A DNA stretch of 64,000 bases from Desulfocapsa sp050291935 (GCA_050291935.1 JBNKKR010000012.1:21661-85660), one strand, 5' to 3'. Positions 8,272-17,954 are shown, counted from the first letter of the stretch. Numbers and translations are program-made. Notes: a model not told the origin generated them from the letters alone.

Positions 8272-9261
8272 GTGGAACCCATTCTAACAAAAGAACAGAT
8301 TGCCGAGCTTCTACTTGCCATCAAAAGTGGCCAGGTATCAACTGATCTTAGTGGTGAAGATGATACCCTTTTTGATAATGTCGAACCGATCAACCTGTTT
8401 CAACTGGGCACTGGAAAAGACCAACAGCAGCGGATTCCAAATCTCGATATCATTCTTGATAATTTCGCCCAAAACTTTTCCATCAGTCTAACAAATCTCC
8501 TGCAACGAACCTTCCATATTTCTCGTACCAGTATTGAAGACATGGGTTTTCAAGAGTACCTGTTATCTCAAAAAAATGCGGGTGCAATTGGAGTGCTAAG
8601 CCTTGATCCTCTGAAAAACGGCGCACTAATGGTCTTTAACGGGGAGCTGTGCTTTTCTTTAATTGAAATCATGCTTGGGGCATCCCTTGAAATGGCTCCC
8701 TTACAACTTGCCAGAAAGCCCACCACCATAGAACTTAATGTTCTTAAATCAACGATGGCAAGAGCCTGCCAGGATATCAACAAATCTTTTGAGCAGGTGA
8801 TCCCCATTGAGAGTTCTGTTCTAAAAGTTGAATCTAACCCAAGGCTTGTATCAATTGCCGAAGCAGATGCCGAAATATTAGCCGGAAGCTTTGAAGTGGC
8901 AGTTGGTGAGCTTAAAGGCAAATTTGACATCGTTTTTCCAGTGGCCACCCTTGATCCTGTGCGTGAGATTTTACGAGACCTCTTAACAGTCAGAACTGTT
9001 AAACAATCCGGATGGTACGAGATTCTTACCCGTGAGCTTGAACAGATGACCACTACGATCATTGCCAGATCAGGTCTTGTCACCATGCCGGTACATAAGG
9101 TAATGAATCTGAAGAAAGGTGATATCATCGGTCTCAATTATGACCCCAACTCACCACTACAAGTACTGGTTGAGGACAGCCAAAAATTCTTTGCAGTACC
9201 CGGTTCCATTAACGGTAAAAAAGCCATACACCTGACAGGTGTTCAAGATCAAGGAGAGTGA
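8272..9261 (+). CDS. fliM: Flagellar motor switch protein FliM
   Basis: FliM is the C-ring component that binds CheY-P and sets rotation direction. I place the start at GTG 8272: AGGAAG (8262-8267) precedes it, and the N-terminus becomes EPILTKEQIAELL, like the family's usual EIDALL-type CheY-binding peptide. An in-frame TTG at 8242 overlaps fliL. The middle CheC-like domain (MVFNGELCFSLIEIMLGAS) and the C-terminal SpoA domain (VMNLKKGDIIGLNYDP) are intact. 329 aa is normal. Confidence 0.95.
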   Translation: MEPILTKEQIAELLLAIKSGQVSTDLSGEDDTLFDNVEPINLFQLGTGKDQQQRIPNLDIILDNFAQNFSISLTNLLQRTFHISRTSIEDMGFQEYLLSQKNAGAIGVLSLDPLKNGALMVFNGELCFSLIEIMLGASLEMAPLQLARKPTTIELNVLKSTMARACQDINKSFEQVIPIESSVLKVESNPRLVSIAEADAEILAGSFEVAVGELKGKFDIVFPVATLDPVREILRDLLTVRTVKQSGWYEILTRELEQMTTTIIARSGLVTMPVHKVMNLKKGDIIGLNYDPNSPLQVLVEDSQKFFAVPGSINGKKAIHLTGVQDQGE

Positions 9262-9262
9262 A

Positions 9263-9667
9263 ATGACAGATGAAATAAATGACAGCGGGACAAGACCTGA
9301 TCCGGAAGAAATTAAAGAATTGCTTGATGATGATGGGATGGACACCTCCATAACGGATCCAACGGCCACTCCCCCATCAGCCTCCTTAGATACGGTCTCA
9401 AATGAACGAGGACTAGAGTTTCTTTACGATGTGCCACTGCAAATTTCGGTTGAAGTGGGCAGAAGCAAAATTCTCTTAAAAGATCTTTTAAAAATGGGCG
9501 AAGGCTATGTGATTGAACTTGATAAACTTGCCGGAGATCCACTGGATCTCTACGTAAACTCAAGGCTCATCGCCAAAGGTGAAGCTGTTATGGTTGGAGA
9601 TAAATTCGGTATCCGTCTAACCGATGTTATCAACACCAGTGAACGTATTGAGCAGCTAGGTCAATAA
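9263..9667 (+). CDS. fliN: Flagellar motor switch protein FliN
   Basis: FliN forms the bottom of the C-ring and helps dock the export ATPase complex. The last 80 residues form a canonical SpoA domain (VPLQISVEVGRSKILLKDLL, then GDPLDLYVNSRLIAKGEAVM and VGDKFGIRLTDVI). ATG 9263 is chosen because AAGGAGAG overlaps the fliM stop just upstream; a longer in-frame reading from 9239 would overlap fliM. The acidic N-terminal 55 residues are typically variable. 134 aa. Confidence 0.95.
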   Translation: MTDEINDSGTRPDPEEIKELLDDDGMDTSITDPTATPPSASLDTVSNERGLEFLYDVPLQISVEVGRSKILLKDLLKMGEGYVIELDKLAGDPLDLYVNSRLIAKGEAVMVGDKFGIRLTDVINTSERIEQLGQ

Positions 9668-9685
9668 ACAAAGGTTCTATTCACC

Positions 9686-10021
9686 ATGATAGAAAGTAGT
9701 GATCCCACACTTATTTCAGCAAGTTTACGTATGATATGGGGGCTGCTTATTGTCCTTGCATTGTTGTTATGTATCTATGCATTGTTAAAAAAACGTCTAC
9801 CTTTTGCAAAAAACTCTAAAAATTCAGCAATTAACGTAAAAGAAATTCGATATCTGATGCCCAAAAAGTCCCTCTGTTTGGTAGAAATTGGAGGACAGGA
9901 ATATCTTTTAGGACTAGGAAACGATTCCATACATTTTTTGTCAGCGGTCTCCAGTGCAAAAAAAGGGGATTTTAAAGACACACTCTCAACGCTAACCCAA
10001 GAGTGCGATGATGAACAGTAA
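9686..10021 (+). CDS. fliO: Flagellar biosynthesis protein FliO
   Basis: FliO is a small bitopic membrane protein that assists assembly of the FliP ring in the export gate. The 111-residue product has one transmembrane segment (about residues 12-31) and a short basic cytoplasmic domain containing the family-type strand LCLVEIGGQEYLLGLGND. Identification rests mainly on the fixed fliN-fliO-fliP order, since FliO is poorly conserved. It overlaps fliP by 14 nt, suggesting translational coupling. Confidence 0.85.
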   Translation: MIESSDPTLISASLRMIWGLLIVLALLLCIYALLKKRLPFAKNSKNSAINVKEIRYLMPKKSLCLVEIGGQEYLLGLGNDSIHFLSAVSSAKKGDFKDTLSTLTQECDDEQ

Positions 10022-10778
10022 CAGTGTACCCCTTGGAAAAGTTTCTTTTTGTTGTATTTTTCTTCTGTTATGTTTTTCCACCACAGCAAGTGCACTAGGT
10101 CTTCCCACCATCACTTTTGGTACTGCTGAGGCAAATAGTCCTGAGCAGGTTTCCACCGGTTTACAGGTCCTTTTTCTGCTCACTATTTTAAGTGTTGCTC
10201 CATCCATTTTGTTAATGACAACTTGTTTTACCCGAATTGTCATAGTCCTTGGCTTTGTTCGTCAAGCCATGGGGACACAGAATATGCCACCGACTCAGGT
10301 AGTAATAGGACTCTCTTTATTTCTTACTTTTTTTATTATGTCCCCAACCCTAGTGAAGATAAACAGTGAGGCTCTGCAACCGTACCTCGCCCAGGAGATC
10401 ACTCAAAAAGACGCCTTTGAAAAGGCCGTGACCCCCATGCGTGATTTTATGTTTTCCCAGGTAAAAGAATCTGATCTGACAATGCTTGCTGATATTACCC
10501 TCACCCAGGAACCCGTTGATCAAAATGATATTCCCACCATGACCCTTATTCCGGCATTTATGCTTTCTGAGTTAAAGAGGGCTTTTCAAATGGGATTTAT
10601 GATCTATATCCCCTTTTTAGTGATTGATATGATCGTAGCCAGCATCTTAATGTCCATGGGAATGATGATGTTACCCCCAGTTATTATTTCCATGCCCTTT
10701 AAGCTCCTTCTCTTCGTTTTAGTTGATGGCTGGGCCTTGATTGTTGGATCCTTAATTAAAAGTTTTAATGTCCTATGA
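10008..10778 (+). CDS. fliP: Flagellar export gate protein FliP
   Basis: FliP forms the core pentamer of the type III export gate. A cleavable signal sequence (about residues 1-27) precedes the membrane domains; conserved family stretches include MTCFTRIVIVLGFVRQAMGT-like sequence, NMPPTQVVIGLSLFLTFF, and ELKRAFQMGFMIYIPFLVID. Two ATGs in tandem (10008 and 10011) could start it. It overlaps fliQ by 4 nt (ATGA). Confidence 0.97.
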   Translation: MMNSNSVPLGKVSFCCIFLLLCFSTTASALGLPTITFGTAEANSPEQVSTGLQVLFLLTILSVAPSILLMTTCFTRIVIVLGFVRQAMGTQNMPPTQVVIGLSLFLTFFIMSPTLVKINSEALQPYLAQEITQKDAFEKAVTPMRDFMFSQVKESDLTMLADITLTQEPVDQNDIPTMTLIPAFMLSELKRAFQMGFMIYIPFLVIDMIVASILMSMGMMMLPPVIISMPFKLLLFVLVDGWALIVGSLIKSFNVL

Positions 10779-11038
10779 GTATCGAATTTGTCGTAGATAT
10801 CTGTAGAAAGGCTGTACAAACGGCATTGATGGTGGCAAGCCCCATGCTTCTTGCCGGATTGATCGTTGGGCTCCTCGTTTCAATATTTCAGGCAACAACA
10901 CAAATTAATGAACAAACCCTTACTTTTATCCCAAAAATTGTGGCTGTATTTCTTACTCTTCTTCTTATGACTCCCTGGATGATCCATATTGTAACATCCT
11001 TTGCCACCGGGATTTTTTCCACCATAGCAACCTTTTAA
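10775..11038 (+). CDS. fliQ: Flagellar export gate protein FliQ
   Basis: An 87-residue protein with two hydrophobic hairpins, the normal size and topology of FliQ. Signature segments are ASPMLLAGLIVGLLVSIFQA, TQINEQTLTFIPKI and the C-terminal hydrophobic helix. FliQ wraps around the FliP-FliR core in the export gate. Its start overlaps the fliP stop (ATGA) and fliR starts 3 nt after its stop. Confidence 0.97.
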   Translation: MSIEFVVDICRKAVQTALMVASPMLLAGLIVGLLVSIFQATTQINEQTLTFIPKIVAVFLTLLLMTPWMIHIVTSFATGIFSTIATF

Positions 11039-11041
11039 TCC

Positions 11042-11821
11042 GTGGACTTACCACTCCTCCCCATAAACGAATTTCAATCATTTCTGGTATGTCTTGCCCG
11101 TGTTGGCGGTTTTGTGGGTGCCATTCCTGTTTTCATGGGAAACCAAACTCCACTCCAGATAAAAACCGGGCTTGCGTTTATGACCTCTTTGATGCTGTTT
11201 CCGGTAATGGAACCGACCATGGGTCCAGAAACGTACGACATAAGCAGCTTTTTTTTTCTTCTGGTGGCGGAGGTGCTTTTGGGAAGTATAATTGGACTTG
11301 TCGCCAGAATGATTTTTACGGCTGTGGAATATGGGGGAACGGTAATTGGGTATCAGATGGGTTTCGCTGCAGCCAATATTTTTGATCCTCAAAATGAAAG
11401 ACAACTACCCCTTATCTCACAATTTCAAAACGTCTTTGCCATATTAGTGTTTTTGGCAGTTGATGGTCACCATCTGTTTTTTCGGGCCGCTGCAAATTCA
11501 TACACCCTCCTCCCCCCAGGTTCATTTAATATCACAGGAGAGGCCATTCCTTATCTTATCACTCTATCGTCAAGGATCTTTTTTCTGGGCATTCAATTCA
11601 GCGCTCCAATTCTCGCAGTTCTTCTGCTCTCTGGTTTTATTTTAGGCATTCTGGCTCGGGTATTTCCTCAACTCAATGTCTTTATGCTTTCCTTTCCTTT
11701 AAATATTGCCCTCTCTTTTACTGTCATTGGTTTGACACTTCCACTGGTAACAGTTCTTCTAAGACGAGAATTTGACGATTTGGCCAATAGATTGCTGACG
11801 CTCTTACAGCTCTTAAATTGA
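11042..11821 (+). CDS. fliR: Flagellar export gate protein FliR
   Basis: FliR completes the FliP5Q4R1 export gate. The 259-residue protein is strongly hydrophobic with about six membrane segments; conserved stretches include FLVCLARVGGFVGAIPVF, EVLLGSIIGLVARMIFTAVE, GYQMGFAAANIFDPQ and LILGILARVFPQLNVFMLSF-type sequence. The start is GTG 11042. It is probably the last gene of the motA-fliR unit, because a sigma-54 promoter follows before flhB. Confidence 0.95.
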   Translation: MDLPLLPINEFQSFLVCLARVGGFVGAIPVFMGNQTPLQIKTGLAFMTSLMLFPVMEPTMGPETYDISSFFFLLVAEVLLGSIIGLVARMIFTAVEYGGTVIGYQMGFAAANIFDPQNERQLPLISQFQNVFAILVFLAVDGHHLFFRAAANSYTLLPPGSFNITGEAIPYLITLSSRIFFLGIQFSAPILAVLLLSGFILGILARVFPQLNVFMLSFPLNIALSFTVIGLTLPLVTVLLRREFDDLANRLLTLLQLLN

Positions 11822-11859
11822 TAGTAGTCTATCCACACAAGAAAAAATCTTCTTGATGA

Positions 11860-11875
11860 TGGCAAAATTTTTGCA
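11860..11875 (+). promoter_or_regulatory. Strong sigma-54 promoter upstream of flhB
   Basis: TGGCAAAATTTTTGCA matches the RpoN consensus TGGCAYRNNNNTTGCW at every position but one, with GG 11861-11862 and GC 11873-11874 separated by exactly 10 nt. It stands 55 nt before the flhB ATG in the 109-nt fliR-flhB gap. Enhancer sites for a FlrC/FleQ-type activator were not identified. Confidence 0.75.
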
Positions 11876-11930
11876 ATCCTATTTTAGCATAAGGAAAAAT
11901 CAGACAATAATTTAACAAAACCAAAACACC

Positions 11931-13010
11931 ATGGCTGAAGAATCCACATCTGGTGGAGAAAAGACTGAAGAACCGTCGGCGAAACGACGAGCGGATTTTA
12001 GGAAAAAAGGTCAGGTTGCCCAAAGTAAAGAAGTACAGACAGCGGGTCTATTCACCATTATTCTTATTTTTTGGATCTTCTATTTACCTGATTTTTGGTC
12101 AGGACTTTTAGAACTTATTACCAGTCTATGGACAAATATTGATAATTTTGATGGTACAGCCAATAAGGTCTACAGTCTTACTATTTTTCTTCTGCAAAAA
12201 CTTTTTGTATTACTTATCCCGTTGTTTCTTCTTGTTATTGTTGTCGGTTTTTTTTCTTCTGTTTTTCAAATTGGCTGGCTTTTTACCGTTCAACCCCTTG
12301 TTCCTGATTTTTCAAAAATAAATCCCATCAACGGCTTTGGCCGGATGTTTTCCATGCGAGCACTGGTGGATCTTGTCAAATCCATTGGTAAGGTCGTTCT
12401 TATCGGTTGGGTGGCCTATTCCACCGTAATCGATAACTTTGAAGAAGCTTTGGTATTGGTGGATAGTAGTGCTGGAGCCGCCATTCTCTTTATGGGTCGT
12501 ATCGCTACTCTTATTCTTGCTAAAGTCTGCGGGTTACTCATACTTATCGCTGTCATCGATTTCATGTATTCAAAACATGAAATGGAAGAAAAAATGAAGA
12601 TGACCAAACAAGAGGTCAAAGAAGAATATAAAGAGATGGAAGGTGATCCATTTATTAAGGGGCAAATCAGGAGAATTCAACAACAGATGGCTCAAAAGAG
12701 AATGATGGCCGATGTACCTGATGCCGATGTGGTTATCACTAACCCCACCCATTTAGCGGTGGCAATAAAATATGAGATTCATTCCATGGATGCCCCGGTG
12801 GTGCTTGCTAAAGGTGCTGATCATGTGGCAATGAAGATACGAGAAATTGCCCAGGAAAAAGAAATCCCAATCATTGAGAACCCACCTGTGGCTCGGTTAT
12901 TGCATAAAATTGATCTGGGAGCCACCATACCTGAAGAGATGTTTAAGGCTGTGGCGGAAATTTTGGCCCATGTCTATTCCTTAAAGAACAAAAAACATTC
13001 ATGGAACTAG
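11931..13010 (+). CDS. flhB: Flagellar export substrate-specificity protein FlhB
   Basis: FlhB is the export-gate membrane protein whose cytoplasmic domain cleaves itself and switches export from hook to filament subunits. The basic/acidic N-terminus (EKTEEPSAKRRADFRKKGQV), four membrane segments and the autocleavage site NPTH near residue 270 are intact. No Shine-Dalgarno stands close to ATG 11931; AAGGA is about 35 nt upstream. It overlaps flhA by 10 nt. A second protein resembling only its C-terminal domain is encoded at 54.6 kb. Confidence 0.97.
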   Translation: MAEESTSGGEKTEEPSAKRRADFRKKGQVAQSKEVQTAGLFTIILIFWIFYLPDFWSGLLELITSLWTNIDNFDGTANKVYSLTIFLLQKLFVLLIPLFLLVIVVGFFSSVFQIGWLFTVQPLVPDFSKINPINGFGRMFSMRALVDLVKSIGKVVLIGWVAYSTVIDNFEEALVLVDSSAGAAILFMGRIATLILAKVCGLLILIAVIDFMYSKHEMEEKMKMTKQEVKEEYKEMEGDPFIKGQIRRIQQQMAQKRMMADVPDADVVITNPTHLAVAIKYEIHSMDAPVVLAKGADHVAMKIREIAQEKEIPIIENPPVARLLHKIDLGATIPEEMFKAVAEILAHVYSLKNKKHSWN

Positions 13011-15100
13011 CAGATACACGAAACATATTACGAAAATATCAGTGGCGCGACTTGAGTCAACGATCCGACGTGATGGCGGCGTTTGGCTTAATTGCTATCC
13101 TGATGATTATGATTATTCCTCTGCCATCTCTTCTCCTTGATCTATTCTTATCAGTTAATATAACTGTTGCGCTATTGATTCTGGTGATCAGCCTTTTCAC
13201 CGTAAAAGCCATTGATTTTTCAATTTTCCCATCGATACTACTTGCAACCACCCTCTTTCGGCTTTCCCTTAACGTTGCATCAACGAGATTGATCCTGATT
13301 CGTGGTGATGAAGGTCCTTCCGCTGCCGGTGCTGTGATCCAATCATTTGGGCAGTTTGTGGTCGGTGGAAATTATGTGGTTGGCATCGTTATTTTCACCA
13401 TCCTGGTACTCATTAATTTTATGGTTATCACCAAGGGTGCGGGACGTGTTGCTGAAGTTGCCGCCAGGTTCACCTTGGATGCCATGCCCGGTAAACAGAT
13501 GGCCATTGACGCTGATCTCAATGCTGGCCTGATTGATGAAGCAAAGGCAAGGGAAAGAAGAGAAGAAATTAGTAATGAAGCAAATTTTCATGGCGCCATG
13601 GATGGTGCATCAAAATTTGTCAAGGGTGACGCCATTGCTGGCATTATTATTACTTTGGTTAATATCGGTGCTGGTTTTATTATCGGTGTTCTCCAAAAAG
13701 GAATGCCCATGGCCGAAGCTGCCGCAAATTACACAATCCTCACCGTTGGTGATGGCCTGGTTGGGCAAATTCCAGCGCTTATTATTTCAACAGCGGCTGG
13801 TCTGTTAGTTACCAGGTCTTCCGGGGACAATGATTTTGGTTCAGATATTCAAATTCAATTTTCCAGATACACCATTGCCCTTTGGGTGGTATCTGCAATT
13901 TTGATGGTTTTTGCACTCATTCCAGGTCTTCCCTTTATCCCATTTCTTATTCTTTCTGCAGCCCTGGGGAGCACTGCCTATTACCTTGAAAAAGCGGAAA
14001 AATTAAAGAAAGAACGTGAACATAAAGAAGAAATTGCCGAGCCTCTGCCAAAAACTGAAGAGAATTATGAGGAACTTCTTAATGTTGATCTTTTACAACT
14101 GGAAGTTGGCTATGGATTAATTCCTTTTGTGGATGCGAATCAAGACGGTGAACTTCTGACCAGAATTCAATCCATCCGCAGACAGTTTGCTTTAAACAAT
14201 GGTTTTATTGTTCCACCGGTCCATATTAAAGACAATTTACAACTTTCCCCCAATCAATACTCCTTTTCATTAAAAGGTGTTGAAGTAGCCACAGCCGAAA
14301 TGTTACCTGGCCACTTTATGGCCATGGATCCCGGAATGGTCACCGAAAAAATTAAAGGGGTGGCAACCGAAGAACCAGCCTTTGGTTTACCTGCAATCTG
14401 GATCACAGAGGAGAAAAAGGAACGTGCTCAAATCGCTGGATATACGGTTGTTGACTGCACAACTGTAATGGCAACCCATATTTCCGAAGTGATTAAGCAC
14501 CATGCCCACGAATTGATAGGCAGGCAAGAAGTCCAGAACCTGCTGGACAATCTTGCCAAAACCTATCCTAAACTCGTCTCTGAGTTGGTTCCAGATACGG
14601 TTACGCTTGGCACCATCATGCGCGTTTTACAAAATTTACTCACCGAATCCGTCTCAATTCGGGATTTACGTACCATCCTGGAGGCCATGGCAGATTGGGC
14701 TCCCATGACAAAAGATACAGACATATTAACAGAATATGTCCGCCATGCCCTTAGACGGACAATTAGTCATGATCTTGCAACGGATGGGGTAATTCCCCTT
14801 ATTACCCTGGATAAAAACACAGAGAATGAAATTGCCCAATCGGTTCAACATAAAGAGACAGGCGCATATCTGGCCATTGATCCTGCAAAGGCACAGCTTA
14901 TTTTGGATTCTGTGGGAGAAGCGCTTCCACTCTTTGTAGGCGGCCAACAACCGACACTTCTGGCGGCCCCGCAAATTAGGCCCCATGTACGAAAATTAAC
15001 GGAACGCTACTATCCACAACTGGTTATTTTGTCTCATAATGAGATATTGCCCAATATAAAAATTAAGTCCCTTGGAACTATTAATTTAAATGCAAGTTAA
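13001..15100 (+). CDS. flhA: Flagellar export gate protein FlhA
   Basis: FlhA forms the nonameric ring below the export gate that receives chaperone-substrate complexes and uses the proton motive force. The N-terminal half has about eight membrane segments with the FHIPEP-family signature (ATLFRLSLNVASTRLIL, then GGNYVVGIVIFTILVLINF and TKGAGRVAEVAARFTLDAM). The C-terminal cytoplasmic domain follows after about residue 340. 699 aa is the normal length. It overlaps flhB upstream and flhF downstream by 10-11 nt. Confidence 0.98.
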   Translation: MELADTRNILRKYQWRDLSQRSDVMAAFGLIAILMIMIIPLPSLLLDLFLSVNITVALLILVISLFTVKAIDFSIFPSILLATTLFRLSLNVASTRLILIRGDEGPSAAGAVIQSFGQFVVGGNYVVGIVIFTILVLINFMVITKGAGRVAEVAARFTLDAMPGKQMAIDADLNAGLIDEAKARERREEISNEANFHGAMDGASKFVKGDAIAGIIITLVNIGAGFIIGVLQKGMPMAEAAANYTILTVGDGLVGQIPALIISTAAGLLVTRSSGDNDFGSDIQIQFSRYTIALWVVSAILMVFALIPGLPFIPFLILSAALGSTAYYLEKAEKLKKEREHKEEIAEPLPKTEENYEELLNVDLLQLEVGYGLIPFVDANQDGELLTRIQSIRRQFALNNGFIVPPVHIKDNLQLSPNQYSFSLKGVEVATAEMLPGHFMAMDPGMVTEKIKGVATEEPAFGLPAIWITEEKKERAQIAGYTVVDCTTVMATHISEVIKHHAHELIGRQEVQNLLDNLAKTYPKLVSELVPDTVTLGTIMRVLQNLLTESVSIRDLRTILEAMADWAPMTKDTDILTEYVRHALRRTISHDLATDGVIPLITLDKNTENEIAQSVQHKETGAYLAIDPAKAQLILDSVGEALPLFVGGQQPTLLAAPQIRPHVRKLTERYYPQLVILSHNEILPNIKIKSLGTINLNAS

Positions 15101-16316
15101 AGTTTTCGAATCTCCCGATATGGCTACAGGCCTGAAAATGGTTAAAGATGCGCTTGGACCGGACGCGCTTATTCTTTCTACCAAAACTGTTCACTCAGGA
15201 AAACTTGGCTTACTTGGAAAAAAACATTTTGAAATAACGGCAGCACTTGATAGTGAGTGGCCCCAAACCGAGCACAAAGAAACGCTAAAGAAACAAGACA
15301 CTGGAACATACGACAGAAGCTTACGACTTCAACAAGAGTCGCCTCCCCCACCTGCGTTGGTGGCTTCACCTGTAAAAGAAGATGAAAACGTAAAACTGCA
15401 ATCTGAAGTAGATGAATTAAAAAAAATGATGAAGTCCCTTGGGCAGGAGATGACGAGAATTACCACTCGCCAAAACGTCCCAACCTTATCCAGGACAACC
15501 AAAGAAGATGAAACTCTTATTCCGCTTAAGCAACGCATACTGGATCTTGGAATTAATAGTAACACCACTGAAACCATAACAGGTTTTGCCAAAGAAACAT
15601 TAACCCTTGACGAACTACTTGATCCCCTTGCCCAGCAAAAATATCTGCAACACACATTTGCTGAGCTTTTACCTGAATGGTCTACTCCTTTTCAAAAAGA
15701 TGAAACTGGGCAACAGCAACGGATTGCTCTGGTGGGCCCAACTGGTGTTGGAAAAACAACCACCCTTGCCAAAATTGGAGCAAGGTATCTCAGCAACTGT
15801 TCTTCTTCAATTGGATTTATCACAATCGACACCTATCGCATCGCAGCAGTTGAACAACTTAAGGTGTATGGTGATATAATGAATGTGCCAGTGGAAGTTG
15901 TTTTAAGTCCTGAGCAATTTGAACGAGCATTATTAAAACTCCGTGATAAAGATTTAATTTTGATAGATACTGCTGGAAGAAGTCCTAAAGACAAACTTTG
16001 TATAGATGAGCTGACCACCTATTTTAGACCGGATCTTTCAGTTGAAAAACACCTTGTTCTCTCTGCGACAACAAGGGAAAATGAACTTTTTGAAAGCGTT
16101 GACCGATTTTCCTCTTTAGGACTTGATCGCACATTGATTACCAAGATTGATGAGTGTACCACCCTCGGCATCTTGCTGGATTTACAGATCCACAATAGAT
16201 TACCTTTCTCCTTTGTGACCAATGGCCAAAGGGTGCCAGAGGATATTTTGGAAGCAGATACAACAACCATTATTAATCTTATTATGTCTCCAGGTGAAGG
16301 ATCACTTTATGAGTAA
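15090..16316 (+). CDS. flhF: Flagellar SRP-type GTPase FlhF
   Basis: FlhF sets flagellar number and polar position in many bacteria and belongs to the SRP GTPase class. The N-terminal basic region is followed by a variable linker and the NG domain, with G1 GPTGVGKTTT near residue 215, then DTYRIAAVEQL, DTAGRSP and the guanine-specificity TKIDE. It overlaps flhA by 11 nt and flhG by 8 nt; FlhG is its regulator. The flhF-flhG pair suggests placement of flagella by number control, often polar. Confidence 0.96.
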   Translation: MQVKVFESPDMATGLKMVKDALGPDALILSTKTVHSGKLGLLGKKHFEITAALDSEWPQTEHKETLKKQDTGTYDRSLRLQQESPPPPALVASPVKEDENVKLQSEVDELKKMMKSLGQEMTRITTRQNVPTLSRTTKEDETLIPLKQRILDLGINSNTTETITGFAKETLTLDELLDPLAQQKYLQHTFAELLPEWSTPFQKDETGQQQRIALVGPTGVGKTTTLAKIGARYLSNCSSSIGFITIDTYRIAAVEQLKVYGDIMNVPVEVVLSPEQFERALLKLRDKDLILIDTAGRSPKDKLCIDELTTYFRPDLSVEKHLVLSATTRENELFESVDRFSSLGLDRTLITKIDECTTLGILLDLQIHNRLPFSFVTNGQRVPEDILEADTTTIINLIMSPGEGSLYE

Positions 16317-17220
16317 TTCACAAAATAGTTTATTACAGGATCAAGCCATGAGCCTTAGAGCCATGGAGAGAGCTTCGATGCAAGAGACTCGTGGCATCGA
16401 TAATGATTCTGCAACGCGGGTATATTCGATTACCAGTGGAAAAGGCGGGGTGGGGAAAACGGCTGTGGTTGCCAATATGGCTGTAGCCATGGCCAAGATG
16501 GGAAAAGAAGTCTTAATCCTTGACGCCGATTTAGGACTTGCCAATATTGACGTTGTTTTTGGCCTTGCTCCTCGTTACAACCTCAATCATTTTTTTGCTG
16601 GTGACCAGGAACTTTCCGAAATTTTAGTGGATGGGCCCTATGGCATAAAAATATTACCTGCAGGCTCAGGTGTACAGAATTTCACAAGACTCGATTCCAG
16701 CCAAAAATTAAAACTCCTCGATGGCCTTGACGCCATGCATAATCGCTTCGATTTTGTCCTTATCGACACCGAAGCAGGAATCTCAGAAAATGTTACCTAT
16801 TTTAACACAGCGGCCCAGGAAATACTGGTGGTTACAACTCCTGATCCAACGGCTATCACCGATGCCTACGCATTAATGAAACTTCTTTCCACCAAGTACC
16901 ATGAGAAATCCTTTAACTTAGTTGTTAACCAGATACAAAATGAAAATGAAGCCCTTGATGTATACAGAAAACTAACCATGGTTTCAAATAGATATCTGGA
17001 CATTTCCATCGATTTTCTTGGTTCAATTCCAAACGACAAACAGATGACGGAAGCAATTCGTAAACAACGAGTAATGGTAGATCTCTTTCCAAAATCTACT
17101 ATCGCCCACTCTTTTGGACAACTTGCAGCAACGATTTGCTCTGAACAACCCGCCTCCACGCCCAAAGGAGGTGTCCAGTTTTTCTGGAAACGACTTTTGG
17201 ATATAAGCGGACGAGGTTAG
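16309..17220 (+). CDS. flhG: Flagellar number regulator FlhG (FleN/YlxH), MinD-like ATPase
   Basis: FlhG is a ParA/MinD-type ATPase that limits flagellar number, acting with FlhF and, in some species, on the sigma-54 activator. The deviant Walker A (GKGGVGKT, about residues 44-51), LILDADLGLANIDVVFGL and LIDTEAGISENVTYF are typical. An N-terminal Gln/Met-rich helix (residues 9-30) matches the FlhF-stimulating segment. ATG 16309 is chosen because GAAGG lies 8 nt upstream and a longer reading would overlap flhF deeply. Confidence 0.95.
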   Translation: MSNSQNSLLQDQAMSLRAMERASMQETRGIDNDSATRVYSITSGKGGVGKTAVVANMAVAMAKMGKEVLILDADLGLANIDVVFGLAPRYNLNHFFAGDQELSEILVDGPYGIKILPAGSGVQNFTRLDSSQKLKLLDGLDAMHNRFDFVLIDTEAGISENVTYFNTAAQEILVVTTPDPTAITDAYALMKLLSTKYHEKSFNLVVNQIQNENEALDVYRKLTMVSNRYLDISIDFLGSIPNDKQMTEAIRKQRVMVDLFPKSTIAHSFGQLAATICSEQPASTPKGGVQFFWKRLLDISGRG

Positions 17221-17222
17221 CC

Positions 17223-17954
17223 ATGGCATACACCCCCCAACAGCTTCCGGAAGACCGATCGACACTTATTCAAGAGCACCTCTACCTTGTTGATATTATT
17301 GCTGGAAGGATGGTCACTCAAGTCCCTTCATTTATGAACCGCGATGATATGCGCAGTGCTGGTATGATGGGCCTTATTGATGCGGCAAACAAGTTTAATC
17401 CCAAAAAAAATATCCTTTTTAAGACCTTTGCCGAATATAGAATCAGAGGTGCCATTCTCGACGAAATGAGAAAGCTCGACTGGTTTTCAAGATCTTTGCG
17501 TGAGAAGCAGAACAACATTTCCCGCTGTATGGCTACCCTTGAGCGGGAGCTGGATCGCAGTCCAACGGAACAGGAAATGGCCGAAGCAATGGAACTAAGC
17601 CTTGCTGATTATCAAAAAATGCTCGGCCAAGTAAGTCATCTCGGTTGCGTAAGCCTGAATGAAACCCTTGACCATACCGATAGTGGGCGATCATTTCAAG
17701 ATGCACTGGTGGATGAACATAAAAGTGCATCTCCCGCTGCCATTTTGGAACAACATGAGCTTACAAAATCCATTGCAACAATCTTAGAACAACTTTCAGA
17801 AAAAGAACGCTTGGTCATATCCCTTTATTATTATGAAGAATTAACCCAAAAAGAAATTGCTGTGGTCCTTGATGTGTCCGAAGGGCGGGTGTCTCAATTA
17901 CATTCGCAGGCACTTATCAAGCTAAAGACAAAAGTGCAGAACAGTATAGACTAA
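17223..17954 (+). CDS. fliA: Flagellar sigma factor FliA (sigma-28)
   Basis: FliA directs late flagellar transcription. The 243-residue protein contains region 2 (DDMRSAGMMGLIDAANKFNP, then FAEYRIRGAILDEMRKLDW), region 3 (RSPTEQEMAEAMELSLADYQ) and region 4 with the helix-turn-helix TQKEIAVVLDVSEGRVSQLH. Its antagonist flgM lies 6 kb downstream, and sigma-28-like promoters are visible in front of flgF, the gene at 23372 and both flagellins. It starts 2 nt after the flhG stop. Confidence 0.97.
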   Translation: MAYTPQQLPEDRSTLIQEHLYLVDIIAGRMVTQVPSFMNRDDMRSAGMMGLIDAANKFNPKKNILFKTFAEYRIRGAILDEMRKLDWFSRSLREKQNNISRCMATLERELDRSPTEQEMAEAMELSLADYQKMLGQVSHLGCVSLNETLDHTDSGRSFQDALVDEHKSASPAAILEQHELTKSIATILEQLSEKERLVISLYYYEELTQKEIAVVLDVSEGRVSQLHSQALIKLKTKVQNSID

